Source of the DNA: Cryobacterium mannosilyticum
GTDB lineage: Bacteria > Actinomycetota > Actinomycetes > Actinomycetales > Microbacteriaceae
NCBI RefSeq assembly: GCF_004402705.1
Contig: NZ_SOFM01000009.1
Location: 72,579-136,578, forward strand
DNA length: 64,000 bases
Direction of reading: 5' to 3'
Shown here piece by piece: positions 33,757-41,224 of the stretch. Position numbers and translations under genes: made by a program. Position 1 is the first letter of the stretch. Each line of letters starts with the position of its first letter. Under the pieces are notes generated by a model. That model made no database searches, had not been told where the DNA came from, and saw nothing but the letters and a program-made list of their open reading frames with translations.

Positions 33757-34149
33757 ATGCGCACACAAATCTGGATATCTTCGCTGGCGGCCGCTGGATT
33801 GATCGTGGCCGGCTCAGTCGCCCCTGCATACGCGGCCCAAAGCGCGCTCACGACCGACGGCATGGCGGGGACCACGGAATCTCAGGAAGTGAGGGGGCAC
33901 GCAGGGACCGCCGCCATGGCGAAGATGCACAGGCAGATGAAGAAGGACATGACCGACATGACCGACATGAACATGACCGACATGACCGACATGGACATGG
34001 CCGACATGACCGACATGACCGACACGGACATGGCCGACATGATGGGTGAATCCGGCGGAGCGAGGATGGGCGCGAAGATGAAGGCTCATCATGCGGCCGC
34101 ATCGTCCACGTCCGCTCACACGCATTCCACCGAGCAGGGGCAATCATGA
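33757..34149 (+). CDS. secreted Met/Asp-repeat protein, putative copper chelator
   Basis: A 130-residue exported protein with a clean signal peptide (cleavage after AYA, residue 26). Residues 65-96 are a degenerate tandem of Met-Thr-Asp and Met-Ala-Asp triplets (MTDMTDMNMTDMTDMDMADM), giving more than a dozen Met alternating with Asp. A His/Ser-rich tail (AHHAAASSTSAHTHSTEQ) follows. Met/Asp and His ladders of this kind bind Cu(I)/Cu(II) in bacterial copper-tolerance proteins; the function here is inferred. GAAAGGGAGG precedes the ATG. It is first of four genes (three coupled by ATGA) behind a candidate BlaI operator. Confidence 0.72.
   Translation: MRTQIWISSLAAAGLIVAGSVAPAYAAQSALTTDGMAGTTESQEVRGHAGTAAMAKMHRQMKKDMTDMTDMNMTDMTDMDMADMTDMTDTDMADMMGESGGARMGAKMKAHHAAASSTSAHTHSTEQGQS
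33949..34044 (+). repeat. in-frame 9-bp tandem repeat (Met-Thr-Asp triplets)
   Basis: Repeats of ATGACCGAC and its variants ATGGCCGAC and ATGAACATGACC fill about 96 bases of the gene and encode the methionine/aspartate ladder. Nine-base steps keep the frame, so copy number can change without breaking the protein. Confidence 0.8.
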
Positions 34150-34376
34150 GCCAGGTCCTCTATACCCTCGCTCTGCTTGCCTGCCCCGTCGGTATGGGAT
34201 TGATGATGTGGTTCATGATGCGCGGCAAGAAGCACGACGGCGCGGCGACTTCCCTGTCGCCCGGCGACGCGGCTGAATTGGCTACGCTTCGTGCCGAGGC
34301 CGACCTGCTGCGTGCGAACCAGCATGACCTCCGATCGACGGCGACCCCGCCGACTGCGGCTGACGGTTCCCGATGA
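34146..34376 (+). CDS. small single-span membrane protein 1
   Basis: A 76-residue protein with an N-terminal helix containing Cys and several Met (LYTLALLACPVGMGLMMWFMM, residues 5-25), then a basic step (RGKKHDG) and a helical, probably coiled-coil tail (ELATLRAEADLLRANQ). ATGA overlap with the Met/Asp-repeat gene implies coupled translation. It resembles the next gene in layout (one helix, then an ELxxLRAE coil). I cannot name a family. Confidence 0.65.
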   Translation: MSQVLYTLALLACPVGMGLMMWFMMRGKKHDGAATSLSPGDAAELATLRAEADLLRANQHDLRSTATPPTAADGSR

Positions 34377-34609
34377 CCGAGCTCATCCTGCCTGCAGCGA
34401 TTCTGTTGGCGTCGGTGACCCTGACCTACCTCTTCTGCGTGCGCCCGATGCTCAAGGGCCACTGTGCCCACGGCCATCCGGCCGAATCGATGGACCGCCT
34501 GGCCTCATCGACGACCGAGGCAACGGAGCTGACCCGCTTGCGCGCGGAGCTGGCGACGCTGCGAGTGACTCCACTCAACCGCACAGACGGCACGTCGACT
34601 CGCGCGTAG
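34373..34609 (+). CDS. small single-span membrane protein 2
   Basis: A 78-residue protein coupled by ATGA to the preceding gene. An N-terminal transmembrane helix (LPAAILLASVTLTYLFCV) is followed by RPMLKGHCAHGHPAE, which places Cys, Met and His residues next to the membrane as a possible metal site, then an ELTRLRAELATLR coil. The TYLFCVRPM-x-x-GHC pattern recurs in actinobacterial copper clusters as far as I know. It may pair with membrane protein 1 through the similar coils. Confidence 0.68.
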   Translation: MTELILPAAILLASVTLTYLFCVRPMLKGHCAHGHPAESMDRLASSTTEATELTRLRAELATLRVTPLNRTDGTSTRA

Positions 34610-34656
34610 CGTCCTTTCATCCGCCGCAACTCATCATGAAAGGGAAGGAGGCCACA

Positions 34657-34731
34657 TTGTCCGGCTGCTGCAAACCCACCACCGACGCTCCGCACGAATG
34701 CGGGGAAAGCTGCACCTGCTCCGCGCGATGA
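34657..34731 (+). CDS. 24-residue Cys-rich peptide, metallothionein-like
   Basis: A very short gene starting at TTG (34657), five bases after an unusually strong ribosome site AGGGAAGGAGG (34641-34651). The peptide has Cys at 4, 5, 15, 19 and 21 and His at 13 (SGCCKPTTD, HECGESCTCSAR), and no signal peptide. One fifth of the residues are cysteine in CC, CxxxC and CxC spacing, which suits a Cu(I) or Zn(II) thiolate cluster. It is last in the BlaI-box operon and is followed by a strong terminator. The same frame is open further upstream, but only this part has coding logic. Confidence 0.6.
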   Translation: MSGCCKPTTDAPHECGESCTCSAR

Positions 34732-34747
34732 CACACCCGTAGTGACA

Positions 34748-34788
34748 CGGGAATCCCCGGCCGGCGACCGCCCGGCCGGGGATTCCCG
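34748..34788. terminator. strong bidirectional-type hairpin terminator
   Basis: A perfect 17-bp stem (34748-34764 with 34772-34788; arms CGGGAATCCCCGGCCGG and complement) with a 7-base loop lies between two convergent operons. No long T-tract follows, as is common in high-GC actinobacteria. Confidence 0.8.
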
Positions 34789-34808
34789 CGTCGGGGCGGG
34801 CTTCTGAG

Positions 34809-35777
34809 CTACATGGTGAGGGATGTATCGCCCGGGGGGCAGGGCGGCATGGTGCCCGCGGCGGTGGCGGGAGCGAGAGCGAAGAACAGTGGCAGCGCCA
34901 GCAGCACGCCCGCGCCCGCAGCCGCTATCACGGTTCTCGCCGCACCGAGCGGTCGGTGCGGGGCGACAAGTCGTCGCACCCGGAGGACGGCCGACTCGCC
35001 ACCGGCGCCGAGCGCCGGGGCCGGGGCGAGGCCGTGTTCGGCCAATCGCACGAGCGCCGTGGCCACAGTAGTCCGGCCGCTGCGCCGTGCGGCATCGTCG
35101 TCTGCCAGCATCTCGACGAGACGGCCGAGCGTGCCGCGGGCTTCGCGGAAGACCGCGATCCGGGGGAAGGCGCAGTGCAGCGTCTCGGCCGCGGCCAGGA
35201 TCAGGTGGTGCCGACCGCGCAGGTGCGCCTGCTCGTGCGCGAGCACGGCGATGAGCTGATTGTGATCGAGCGCCGTCAACGCCGCACTCGTCAGAACGAC
35301 CCGATGCTGGCGACCAGGCAGGCAGTAGGCGGCGGCCGACGCATGCTCGATCACGAACGCGTCGTAGTCACGGTGTCGCTCGCCGAGAACTGCAAGGGCA
35401 TCCAGCTGGGTTTGCCGATCGCGGGACAAGCGGACCCGGACGGCGATGAGAGAGTAGCAGACCCTGCCGAGCACGGCGAGGGTCGCGACGGCCCCCGTCG
35501 CGCTGACGGCGGCACCGCCGGGGGTGGAGTATTGCGCCAGCAGAGTCATCGCGCAGGCGCGGATGAACTCCGCCAGGTTCGTCGTCCAAGGGATCGCCGG
35601 AATCGCGAGGCTCAGTCCGGCGAACACGACGGCGGACACCAGCGACAGACTGAGGGCTTGCCAGACCGCGATTCCGAGCCGGGGTGACCTTTCGAGCCAG
35701 GGGATTCGGCGCAGGATCATGGGTCCGAGGCCGGCCACGAGCGCGGCGTAGAGGATCAGGGCGGCCGGCGCGGTCAT
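34809..35777 (-). CDS. M56 family membrane metallopeptidase (BlaR1/MecR1-like)
   Basis: A 322-residue membrane protein with three N-terminal hydrophobic segments, a cytosolic zinc-protease domain with HExxH in AVLAHEQAHLRGRHHL near residue 184, and a C-terminal helix (VIAAAGAGVLLALPLFF). There is no BlaR1-type penicillin-sensor domain; the protein ends soon after the last helix (TMPPCPPGD). In the BlaR1 system such proteases inactivate the partner repressor. It overlaps the BlaI-like gene by ATGA and so forms a sensor/repressor pair. Confidence 0.85.
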   Translation of the reverse strand: MTAPAALILYAALVAGLGPMILRRIPWLERSPRLGIAVWQALSLSLVSAVVFAGLSLAIPAIPWTTNLAEFIRACAMTLLAQYSTPGGAAVSATGAVATLAVLGRVCYSLIAVRVRLSRDRQTQLDALAVLGERHRDYDAFVIEHASAAAYCLPGRQHRVVLTSAALTALDHNQLIAVLAHEQAHLRGRHHLILAAAETLHCAFPRIAVFREARGTLGRLVEMLADDDAARRSGRTTVATALVRLAEHGLAPAPALGAGGESAVLRVRRLVAPHRPLGAARTVIAAAGAGVLLALPLFFALAPATAAGTMPPCPPGDTSLTM

Positions 35778-36163
35778 GGGGCGGCGGCGCTCGGGCCGTG
35801 CTCCGTGCTCTGATTCAGGGCCTCACGGAGTCGAGCGACCTCGGCGGGCGGGATCTGTTCAAGAAAATGCAGCAGCGTCGCGGTAGTGTCGGCACTCCCG
35901 GCCAGCACCGTCCCCATGAAGGCCGCGGTGTACTGTTCGCGCGTCATCACCGGGCGATAGCGGTAGGCCCGACCATCCTTCTCCCGGGTCAGGATGCCCT
36001 TGCGACGCAGGTTGTCCATCACGGTCATCACCGTGGTGTACGCGAGGACACGGTCCTTTTGGAGGTCCTCGAGAACCTCGCGCACGGCAACCGGGTGATT
36101 CCAGGACCACAGTCGATCCATGATGAGCTTCTCGAGTGTGCCCAACTGACGCATCGCGCACAT
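35774..36163 (-). CDS. BlaI/MecI/CopY family transcriptional repressor
   Basis: A 129-residue winged-helix repressor. The N-terminal DNA-binding part is MRQLGTLEKLIMDRLWSW, then VAVREVLEDLQKDRVLAYTT and MDNLRRKGILTREKDGRAYRY. The C-terminal dimerisation helices are AFMGTVLAGS and LLHFLEQIPPAEVARLREAL. It lacks the CxCxxxxCxC copper motif of enterococcal CopY, so it probably does not sense copper itself but is controlled by the coupled M56 protease. A dyad (TACT-N6-AGTA) lies 39 bases upstream of the gene, and CTACTA-N7-TAGTAG sites flank the locus. Confidence 0.88.
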   Translation of the reverse strand: MCAMRQLGTLEKLIMDRLWSWNHPVAVREVLEDLQKDRVLAYTTVMTVMDNLRRKGILTREKDGRAYRYRPVMTREQYTAAFMGTVLAGSADTTATLLHFLEQIPPAEVARLREALNQSTEHGPSAAAP

Positions 36164-36201
36164 TCCCTTCCAGCGGGGCTGCCACCGGCATCCGTCTTCA
36201 A

Positions 36202-36216
36202 CTACTCAGCATAGTA
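36202..36216. promoter_or_regulatory. possible autoregulatory dyad upstream of blaI
   Basis: CTACT-CAGCA-TAGTA carries the same half-sites as the two perfect palindromes at 33719 and 38826 but with a shorter centre. It is 39 bases before the repressor start. The spacing difference makes this a weaker call. Confidence 0.35.
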
Positions 36217-36248
36217 CCGGATGGGACTGGCCGCGCGGATCGGGTGCG

Positions 36249-36884
36249 TCAGCCGTCGATCCCGCCAGAACAGGGAGCACCGGGTTCGGGAGTTTGGGGG
36301 CCCTGCAAGTAGGTGGCCAGGAATTGTGCCAACCTGGGGTCGTCAGCGCTCTGCAGGCTGAGCTGCTTGCCCCACGCGCTGACGACCACGGGTGCCGGCA
36401 GATCCGGATATGGGCTGAGCAGTTCATAGTCGTTGTCGGCAGCCTGCGCGGCGAGCATGTCGCGTTCGTCGGCTGGGAGGTCGGGGCGGTAGGTGACCCA
36501 GACGGCCCCATGCTCGAGGGAGTGCACCGCTCTCCAGGTGTCGACCGGGTCCGGGTAGATTCCGCAGTTGGTGAGTTGCTCGGAATGGTCGCCGCCCACG
36601 GGAGGCACGGCAGGAAACGCCACCTTGTTGACGACGTGGTCTCGACCCAGGCCCTCCGAGCTCACGACCCCTCGTATCGGCCCAGTGGCGATCGGGGTCG
36701 ATCCCGTTTGACCGGACACGATCACCAGGGTGACGGTCAGGGCGGCTGCGAGGATGATCGCGGCCCCAGAACCATAGAACCAGAGTTTGCGGCGCCGCTC
36801 GGCGCGTTTGAGATCTGCCTTCACGGATGCGACGACAGCCTGCCGATGCGGGGTCGCTCCCGTCCCCAGGTTCTTGGGCTTCAT
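36249..36884 (-). CDS. DUF3105 family membrane-anchored protein
   Basis: A 211-residue protein with a basic cytosolic N-terminus, one transmembrane helix (GSGAAIILAAALTVTLVIV, residues 38-57) and a soluble extracytoplasmic DUF3105 domain. Domain hallmarks are PPVGGDHSEQLTNCGIYPDPV near residue 108 and HSLEHGAVWVTYRP near residue 134, with conserved His and Cys. The biochemical role is unknown. GGAGCC precedes the ATG, and ATGA overlaps the glutaredoxin-like gene. It is the last gene of the CcdA-TlpA operon, so it may receive or carry metal or electrons from that relay. Confidence 0.8.
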   Translation of the reverse strand: MKPKNLGTGATPHRQAVVASVKADLKRAERRRKLWFYGSGAAIILAAALTVTLVIVSGQTGSTPIATGPIRGVVSSEGLGRDHVVNKVAFPAVPPVGGDHSEQLTNCGIYPDPVDTWRAVHSLEHGAVWVTYRPDLPADERDMLAAQAADNDYELLSPYPDLPAPVVVSAWGKQLSLQSADDPRLAQFLATYLQGPQTPEPGAPCSGGIDG

Positions 36885-37168
36885 TCGGAGGCTCCTATCC
36901 GGGCTGCGCCCGTCATCTTCACGAGTTGGCTGAGTTGGTGGCGCAATTTCTTTTCCGGGAGGCGGCCGTAGCTGAAGAGCGCACCGTCGACGAGGACTCC
37001 GGGAGCGAAGGCGACAGCGTGTCGAAGTGCCAGCGCCCGACCGGTTTCGCTGCCGAGAGGGATCTCTTCGACTTCGAGGGGGAACTCCAAGGCTAGCCGA
37101 GCAAGTGCGATCTTTGCCTGCTCGCAGGAGACGCAGGAAGCCTGGGTCAAAAGGATGATCCGGGTCAC
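36881..37168 (-). CDS. glutaredoxin-like thiol-disulfide protein
   Basis: A 95-residue thioredoxin-fold protein with CVSC active site at about residues 11-14 (LLTQASCVSCEQAKIALARL), a cis-proline region (AFAPGVLVDGALF) and a basic C-terminus. It has no signal peptide, so it works in the cytosol. GTG at 37168 overlaps the TlpA-like stop (GTGA), so it is coupled. It may feed electrons to the CcdA-like membrane protein. Confidence 0.75.
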   Translation of the reverse strand: MTRIILLTQASCVSCEQAKIALARLALEFPLEVEEIPLGSETGRALALRHAVAFAPGVLVDGALFSYGRLPEKKLRHQLSQLVKMTGAARIGASE

Positions 37169-37839
37169 GAGGCCACCTGGCCGTCCTGCATATCGGAGAG
37201 GATCTGCTCCAACGGAACATACATCGTGTAATCGGGCGCGCCGCCGTAGTCCGCGCGCCACTCGATGTCACCGGTCGGGCCCACCAGGACAAAGCTGTGA
37301 CCGTTCCGGGAATCGCCCATCATGCCGTATTTGTTCGCGTCGTACTCGATGGAGACATCAAGTCTGGTATCCGCCAGGGCCAATGCCGTGAGCTTGTCAT
37401 CGGACATCTTCTGAGCAATCAAGTCGACAGGTCCGCTGGTGATCGTGACGAGTTCGTCGATCCCGGCCGACGTCAACAGTGCGTCAGCGGCGGTCAGGTC
37501 TCGGATCTGATCCCAGCAAGGCTGGCAGCCGATTCCCTCATGGAAGAACAAGAGAACCGATTTGCCCCGATAGTCATTGAGGTTGACGATCCCGCCCGCA
37601 GTGGAGGGCAGAGAGAACGGGGGAGCCTTCTCGCCCGGACCGGGACTGCCGACCGCGTAACTGGCGGCCACTGCCGCTCCGGTGGGCGCCGACGGAGAGG
37701 GCTGCGCAGTCAGGGTGACGAAGAAGATGGCTGGGAGCACGGAGAGGACGCCGATCACGATCAGGGTTCTCCACAGTCGCGGGTGAGCCGTCCGCTTCAT
37801 CGGGCCGGACGGTGGGGGGGTCGTGCTGGGTGAAGCCAT
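37165..37839 (-). CDS. TlpA/redoxin-family membrane-anchored thiol-disulfide protein
   Basis: A 224-residue protein. After a cytosolic Pro/Ser-rich N-terminus comes one helix (TLIVIGVLSVLPAIFFVTLTA, residues 24-44), then an extracytoplasmic redoxin domain (GEKAPPFSLPSTAGG) with redox motif CQPC in FFHEGIGCQPCWDQIRD near residue 105. The later GDSRNGHSFVLVGPTGDIEWR is typical of AhpC/TlpA folds. It overlaps the CcdA-like gene by one base (TAATG), and its partner is probably that membrane electron donor. Confidence 0.8.
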   Translation of the reverse strand: MASPSTTPPPSGPMKRTAHPRLWRTLIVIGVLSVLPAIFFVTLTAQPSPSAPTGAAVAASYAVGSPGPGEKAPPFSLPSTAGGIVNLNDYRGKSVLLFFHEGIGCQPCWDQIRDLTAADALLTSAGIDELVTITSGPVDLIAQKMSDDKLTALALADTRLDVSIEYDANKYGMMGDSRNGHSFVLVGPTGDIEWRADYGGAPDYTMYVPLEQILSDMQDGQVAS

Positions 37840-38786
37840 TACTCGGATTCCTTCGTTTTCGTGTTCGTGTTCGTGTCCGTGGGGGTGTGCGCGTGCTCGG
37901 GCTGCGAGGCGGCCGGGGCCGATTCCGTCGAGGGTCGGCTGGCCCGGGCTCGGCTGGCCAGCGCCAGCCAAATGAGCAGGACCAACGCCGCGAATACGGC
38001 GACTGAGGTGATCCAGCCGGGAACGAACGACAGGAACTGCAGTATGAGCGCGGCGCTGTGCCCGAGCGCGGCGGCGACCTCGACCTGCCACCCGTCGGGT
38101 GCCATTCCGGGACCCTGCACTGCCAGGGCGATGGTGATGGCTCCCATCGCAACCATCAACCCGCCCGATACCAGCGTCACGAGCGGCATCCGCTTGCCCG
38201 AGCCGGGCCAGAGCGGCACGGATGCCGACATCACGCGGCTGCTGCCCCAGTCTTTCTTGTCCCAGACCAGGGCTAACACGGTCAATGGTGCGACCATGCC
38301 GAAGACATAGGCCACACCCACCACAGCTGCGGCAGGGATCGACGACGCCGCCCCGGATAGTGCTGCCACGCCGGCCAGCACCGGGGCGCAACAGGCGCTA
38401 GCCGCACCGGAGAAGACCCCGAGGCTGTAGACGGATCCGATGCCGGTTCCACCACCGCGCCCGGATGGCATCGGAAGCATCAACTTCCAGCCGAGCAGGG
38501 TGGCGACGCCGACCCCCACCATGAGCAGGCCGACGACGCTGAAGATGCCGAAGTGGTATTGGAACAGGATTCGGCTCACGAGCGCGGCACCGAGTGCGAT
38601 TGGCAGGATGATCGTGGCGATCCCGGCCGAGAACACGAGCGTCATTCCGAGAATTTGGGTGCGACTTCGAAAGCTCGAGGCGAAAAACGCCGGCAGCATC
38701 ACGGACACACAGCACGGCGCCATCAGGGCGACGACACCGCCGAGAAATGCCGCGAGAATCGTTGTCGAGAACAGAATTTGTTCCAT
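37839..38786 (-). CDS. CcdA/DsbD-like membrane electron-transfer protein with CC motifs
   Basis: A 315-residue integral membrane protein with about eight helices. Two vicinal cysteine pairs lie inside membrane segments, MAPCCVSVMLPAFF near residue 23 and GAASACCAPVLAG near residue 130, where CcdA/DsbD proteins normally have single cysteines. The C-terminal tail is hydrophilic and His/Thr-rich (SQPEHAHTPTDTNTNTKTKE). ATG at 38786 has GGAGCTGG before it. It heads the four-gene operon CcdA-TlpA-Grx-DUF3105 and has a CTACTA-N7-TAGTAG palindrome 40 bases upstream. It probably moves reducing power outward; the doubled cysteines might instead bind Cu. Confidence 0.75.
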   Translation of the reverse strand: MEQILFSTTILAAFLGGVVALMAPCCVSVMLPAFFASSFRSRTQILGMTLVFSAGIATIILPIALGAALVSRILFQYHFGIFSVVGLLMVGVGVATLLGWKLMLPMPSGRGGGTGIGSVYSLGVFSGAASACCAPVLAGVAALSGAASSIPAAAVVGVAYVFGMVAPLTVLALVWDKKDWGSSRVMSASVPLWPGSGKRMPLVTLVSGGLMVAMGAITIALAVQGPGMAPDGWQVEVAAALGHSAALILQFLSFVPGWITSVAVFAALVLLIWLALASRARASRPSTESAPAASQPEHAHTPTDTNTNTKTKESE

Positions 38787-38825
38787 GGGCCAGCTCCGAT
38801 CAGGAATGCTGGGACGACAACCCAA

Positions 38826-38844
38826 CTACTAACTAATCTAGTAG
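38826..38844. promoter_or_regulatory. CTACTA-N7-TAGTAG operator (candidate BlaI site) upstream of the CcdA-like operon
   Basis: Perfect 6-bp arms and 7-base centre, identical in architecture to the site at 33719-33737. It lies 40 bases before the CcdA-like start at 38786, in the promoter region. Confidence 0.6.
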
Positions 38845-38932
38845 ATGGAAGCTGACCCGAAGCTGAGAGTGCGCGAGCTGCCCAAGTCGTCGAGACCGAC
38901 GCGCGCCCTGTGAGGCGGAAGCCAGCCGCAGG

Positions 38933-41224
38933 TCAGGTCACGGTGGCCGGTTCGGTGTGCAGCGCGCCAGTGTGCGTCGGCGCGACGGTCAGGGTGAGTC
39001 CGCGGAATCGGCGTAGGCGGAGGCTGTTGCTGACGACGAAGACCGAGGACAGTGCCATCGCGGCGCCGGCGATCAGCGGGTTGAGCAGGCCGAGCATCGC
39101 GAGGGGGATCGCGGCCACGTTGTAGGCGAAGGCCCAGAACAGGTTGGCCTTGATGGTGGCGAGGGTGCGTCGGGAGAGTCGGATCGCGTCCGCGGCCGCG
39201 ACCAGGTCGCTGCGTACCAGGGTCAGGTCGCTGGCCTCGATGGCGACGTCCGTTCCGGTTCCCATCGCGATGCCGAGGTCGGCGGTGGCCAGCGCGACGG
39301 CGTCGTTCACGCCGTCGCCGACCATGGCGACGACGCGCCCTTCGCTCTGAAGTTGCCGGATGGCCTCGGCCTTCTCGGCGGGCAGGACGCCGGCCCGCAC
39401 CTCGGTGATGCCAACTTCCGCGGCGACGGCTGCGGCGACGATCTCGTTGTCGCCGGTGAGCAGCACCGGGCGCAGGCCGAGGCGGCGGAACTCGGCGATC
39501 GCGGCCGCGCTGGTGGGCTTGACCGTGTCGGACACGGCGATCAGGCCATTCGCCTGACCGTCCCAGGCCACGGCGACCACGGTGCGACCCTGGCCCTCGA
39601 AGGAGGAGAGCGCCGCCTGGAGGTCGGAGGGGAGCGGGATGGCCCACTGGTCGGCCAGCCAGCGGGGGCGGCCGACGAGCACGACCCGGCCGTCGATGAG
39701 GGCTTGCACGCCGAGCCCGTCGGTCGAGGCGAACGATTCCGGCGTCGGCAGGTCACCGGTCCGGTCCCGGGCGCCGGTCACGATCGCCTTCGCGATCGGA
39801 TGTTCGGAACCGGTCTCCGCCGCGCCGGCGAGGCCGAGGAGCTCGGCCTCGGTGGTGCCGGCGGTGGGGGCGGTCGCGACGAGGGTCATCCGGCCGGTGG
39901 TGACGGTGCCGGTCTTATCGAGCACGATGGTGTCGACCCGGCGGGTGGATTCGAGTACCTGCGGGCCCTTGATCAGGATGCCCAGCTGGGCGCCGCGGCC
40001 GGTGCCGACCAGCAGCGCGGTGGGTGTTGCCAGGCCGAGCGCGCACGGGCAGGCGATGATCAGGGTGGCCACGGCCGCGGTGAACGCCACGACGGGCCCG
40101 GCGCCGAGGAGGAGCCATACGACCAGGGTGGCCAGTGCCAGCCCGATCACGATCGGCACGAACACGGCGGACACCCGGTCGGCGAGGCGCTGCACCTCCG
40201 CCTTGCCGGTCTGCGCCTGTTCGACCAGGCGGCCGAGTTGGGCGAGCTGGGTGTCCGCGCCGATCCGGGTGGCCCGAATCACCAGGCGCCCACCCGAGTT
40301 GAGGGTGGCGCCGACGACGGCGGCGCCGGGGCCGACCTCGACGGGGACGGACTCGCCGGTGAGCATGCTGGCGTCGATCGCCGAGTTGCCCTCGGTGACC
40401 GTGCCGTCCGTGGCGATCTTCTCGCCCGGACGCACCACGAACAGGTCGCCGACGACGAGGGACGCGGTCGGCACGGTGGTCTCGATGCCGTTCCGGAGGA
40501 GGGTCGTCTCCTTCGCTCCGAGTTCGAGCAACGCTTTCAGGGCGGCGCCGGAGCGCTTCTTGGCGCGGGCCTCGAAGTAACGCCCGGCCAGGATGAACAC
40601 GGTGACGGCGGAGGCGACCTCGAGGTAGATCTCGTGCGCGCCGCCTTCCGGGTTGGCGGTGAGGCTGAAGTTCATGGTCATGCCCGGCATCCCGGCGGTG
40701 CCGAAGAACAGGGCGAACAGCGACCAGCCGAGGGCGGCGAGCACGCCGATGCTGATCAGGGTGTCCATGGTCGCCGCGCCGTGGCGAAGGTTGGCCCAGG
40801 CGGCACGGTGGAAGGGCCAGGCGCCCCAGACGGCGACGGGCGCGGCCAGGGTCAGGGCCAGCCACTGCCAGTTGCTGAATTGCAGCGGCGGGATCATCGA
40901 GAGCAGCAGCACGGGAGCGGCGAGCACGGCGGAGAGGATCAGCCGCTGGCGCAGGCTCGCGACCTCAGGGTCCTGCTCGGTGGGCGCGTCGGGTGCCGTG
41001 GCTTCGGGCGGCCGGGGTCGTTCGGCGGTGTAGCCGGTCTCTTCGATCACGGCGATGGCCTGCTCGAGGGTTGTGCCGTCGGGGAGGAAGACGCTGGCCT
41101 TCTCGGTGGCGTAGTTCACCGAGGCCTCGACCCCGGGCATCCGGTTGAGCTTCTTCTCGATCCGGGCCGCGCAGGAGGCGCAGGTCATTCCGCCGACGAG
41201 AAGGTCGACCTGCTCCCCGCTCAT
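38933..41224 (-). CDS. copA: CopA-type Cu(I)-exporting P-type ATPase
   Basis: A 763-residue P1B-1 ATPase that exports Cu(I). One N-terminal HMA domain carries GGMTCASCAARIEKKL (Cys15, Cys18). The membrane ion motif is ACPCALGLATPTA (Cys392, Cys394). DKTGTVTTG, SEHPIAKA and GDGVNDAVAL are intact. Its start overlaps the copZ stop by ATGA, so it is in the CsoR-controlled copZA operon. It complements the CPD-type CopB at 29598, which has a different ion site. Confidence 0.95.
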   Translation of the reverse strand: MSGEQVDLLVGGMTCASCAARIEKKLNRMPGVEASVNYATEKASVFLPDGTTLEQAIAVIEETGYTAERPRPPEATAPDAPTEQDPEVASLRQRLILSAVLAAPVLLLSMIPPLQFSNWQWLALTLAAPVAVWGAWPFHRAAWANLRHGAATMDTLISIGVLAALGWSLFALFFGTAGMPGMTMNFSLTANPEGGAHEIYLEVASAVTVFILAGRYFEARAKKRSGAALKALLELGAKETTLLRNGIETTVPTASLVVGDLFVVRPGEKIATDGTVTEGNSAIDASMLTGESVPVEVGPGAAVVGATLNSGGRLVIRATRIGADTQLAQLGRLVEQAQTGKAEVQRLADRVSAVFVPIVIGLALATLVVWLLLGAGPVVAFTAAVATLIIACPCALGLATPTALLVGTGRGAQLGILIKGPQVLESTRRVDTIVLDKTGTVTTGRMTLVATAPTAGTTEAELLGLAGAAETGSEHPIAKAIVTGARDRTGDLPTPESFASTDGLGVQALIDGRVVLVGRPRWLADQWAIPLPSDLQAALSSFEGQGRTVVAVAWDGQANGLIAVSDTVKPTSAAAIAEFRRLGLRPVLLTGDNEIVAAAVAAEVGITEVRAGVLPAEKAEAIRQLQSEGRVVAMVGDGVNDAVALATADLGIAMGTGTDVAIEASDLTLVRSDLVAAADAIRLSRRTLATIKANLFWAFAYNVAAIPLAMLGLLNPLIAGAAMALSSVFVVSNSLRLRRFRGLTLTVAPTHTGALHTEPATVT

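Noticed and set aside
34809..36163. Beta-lactam resistance locus (BlaR1/BlaI)
   Set aside because: The M56 protein has no penicillin-binding sensor domain and no beta-lactamase gene is nearby; the context is copper/thiol genes.
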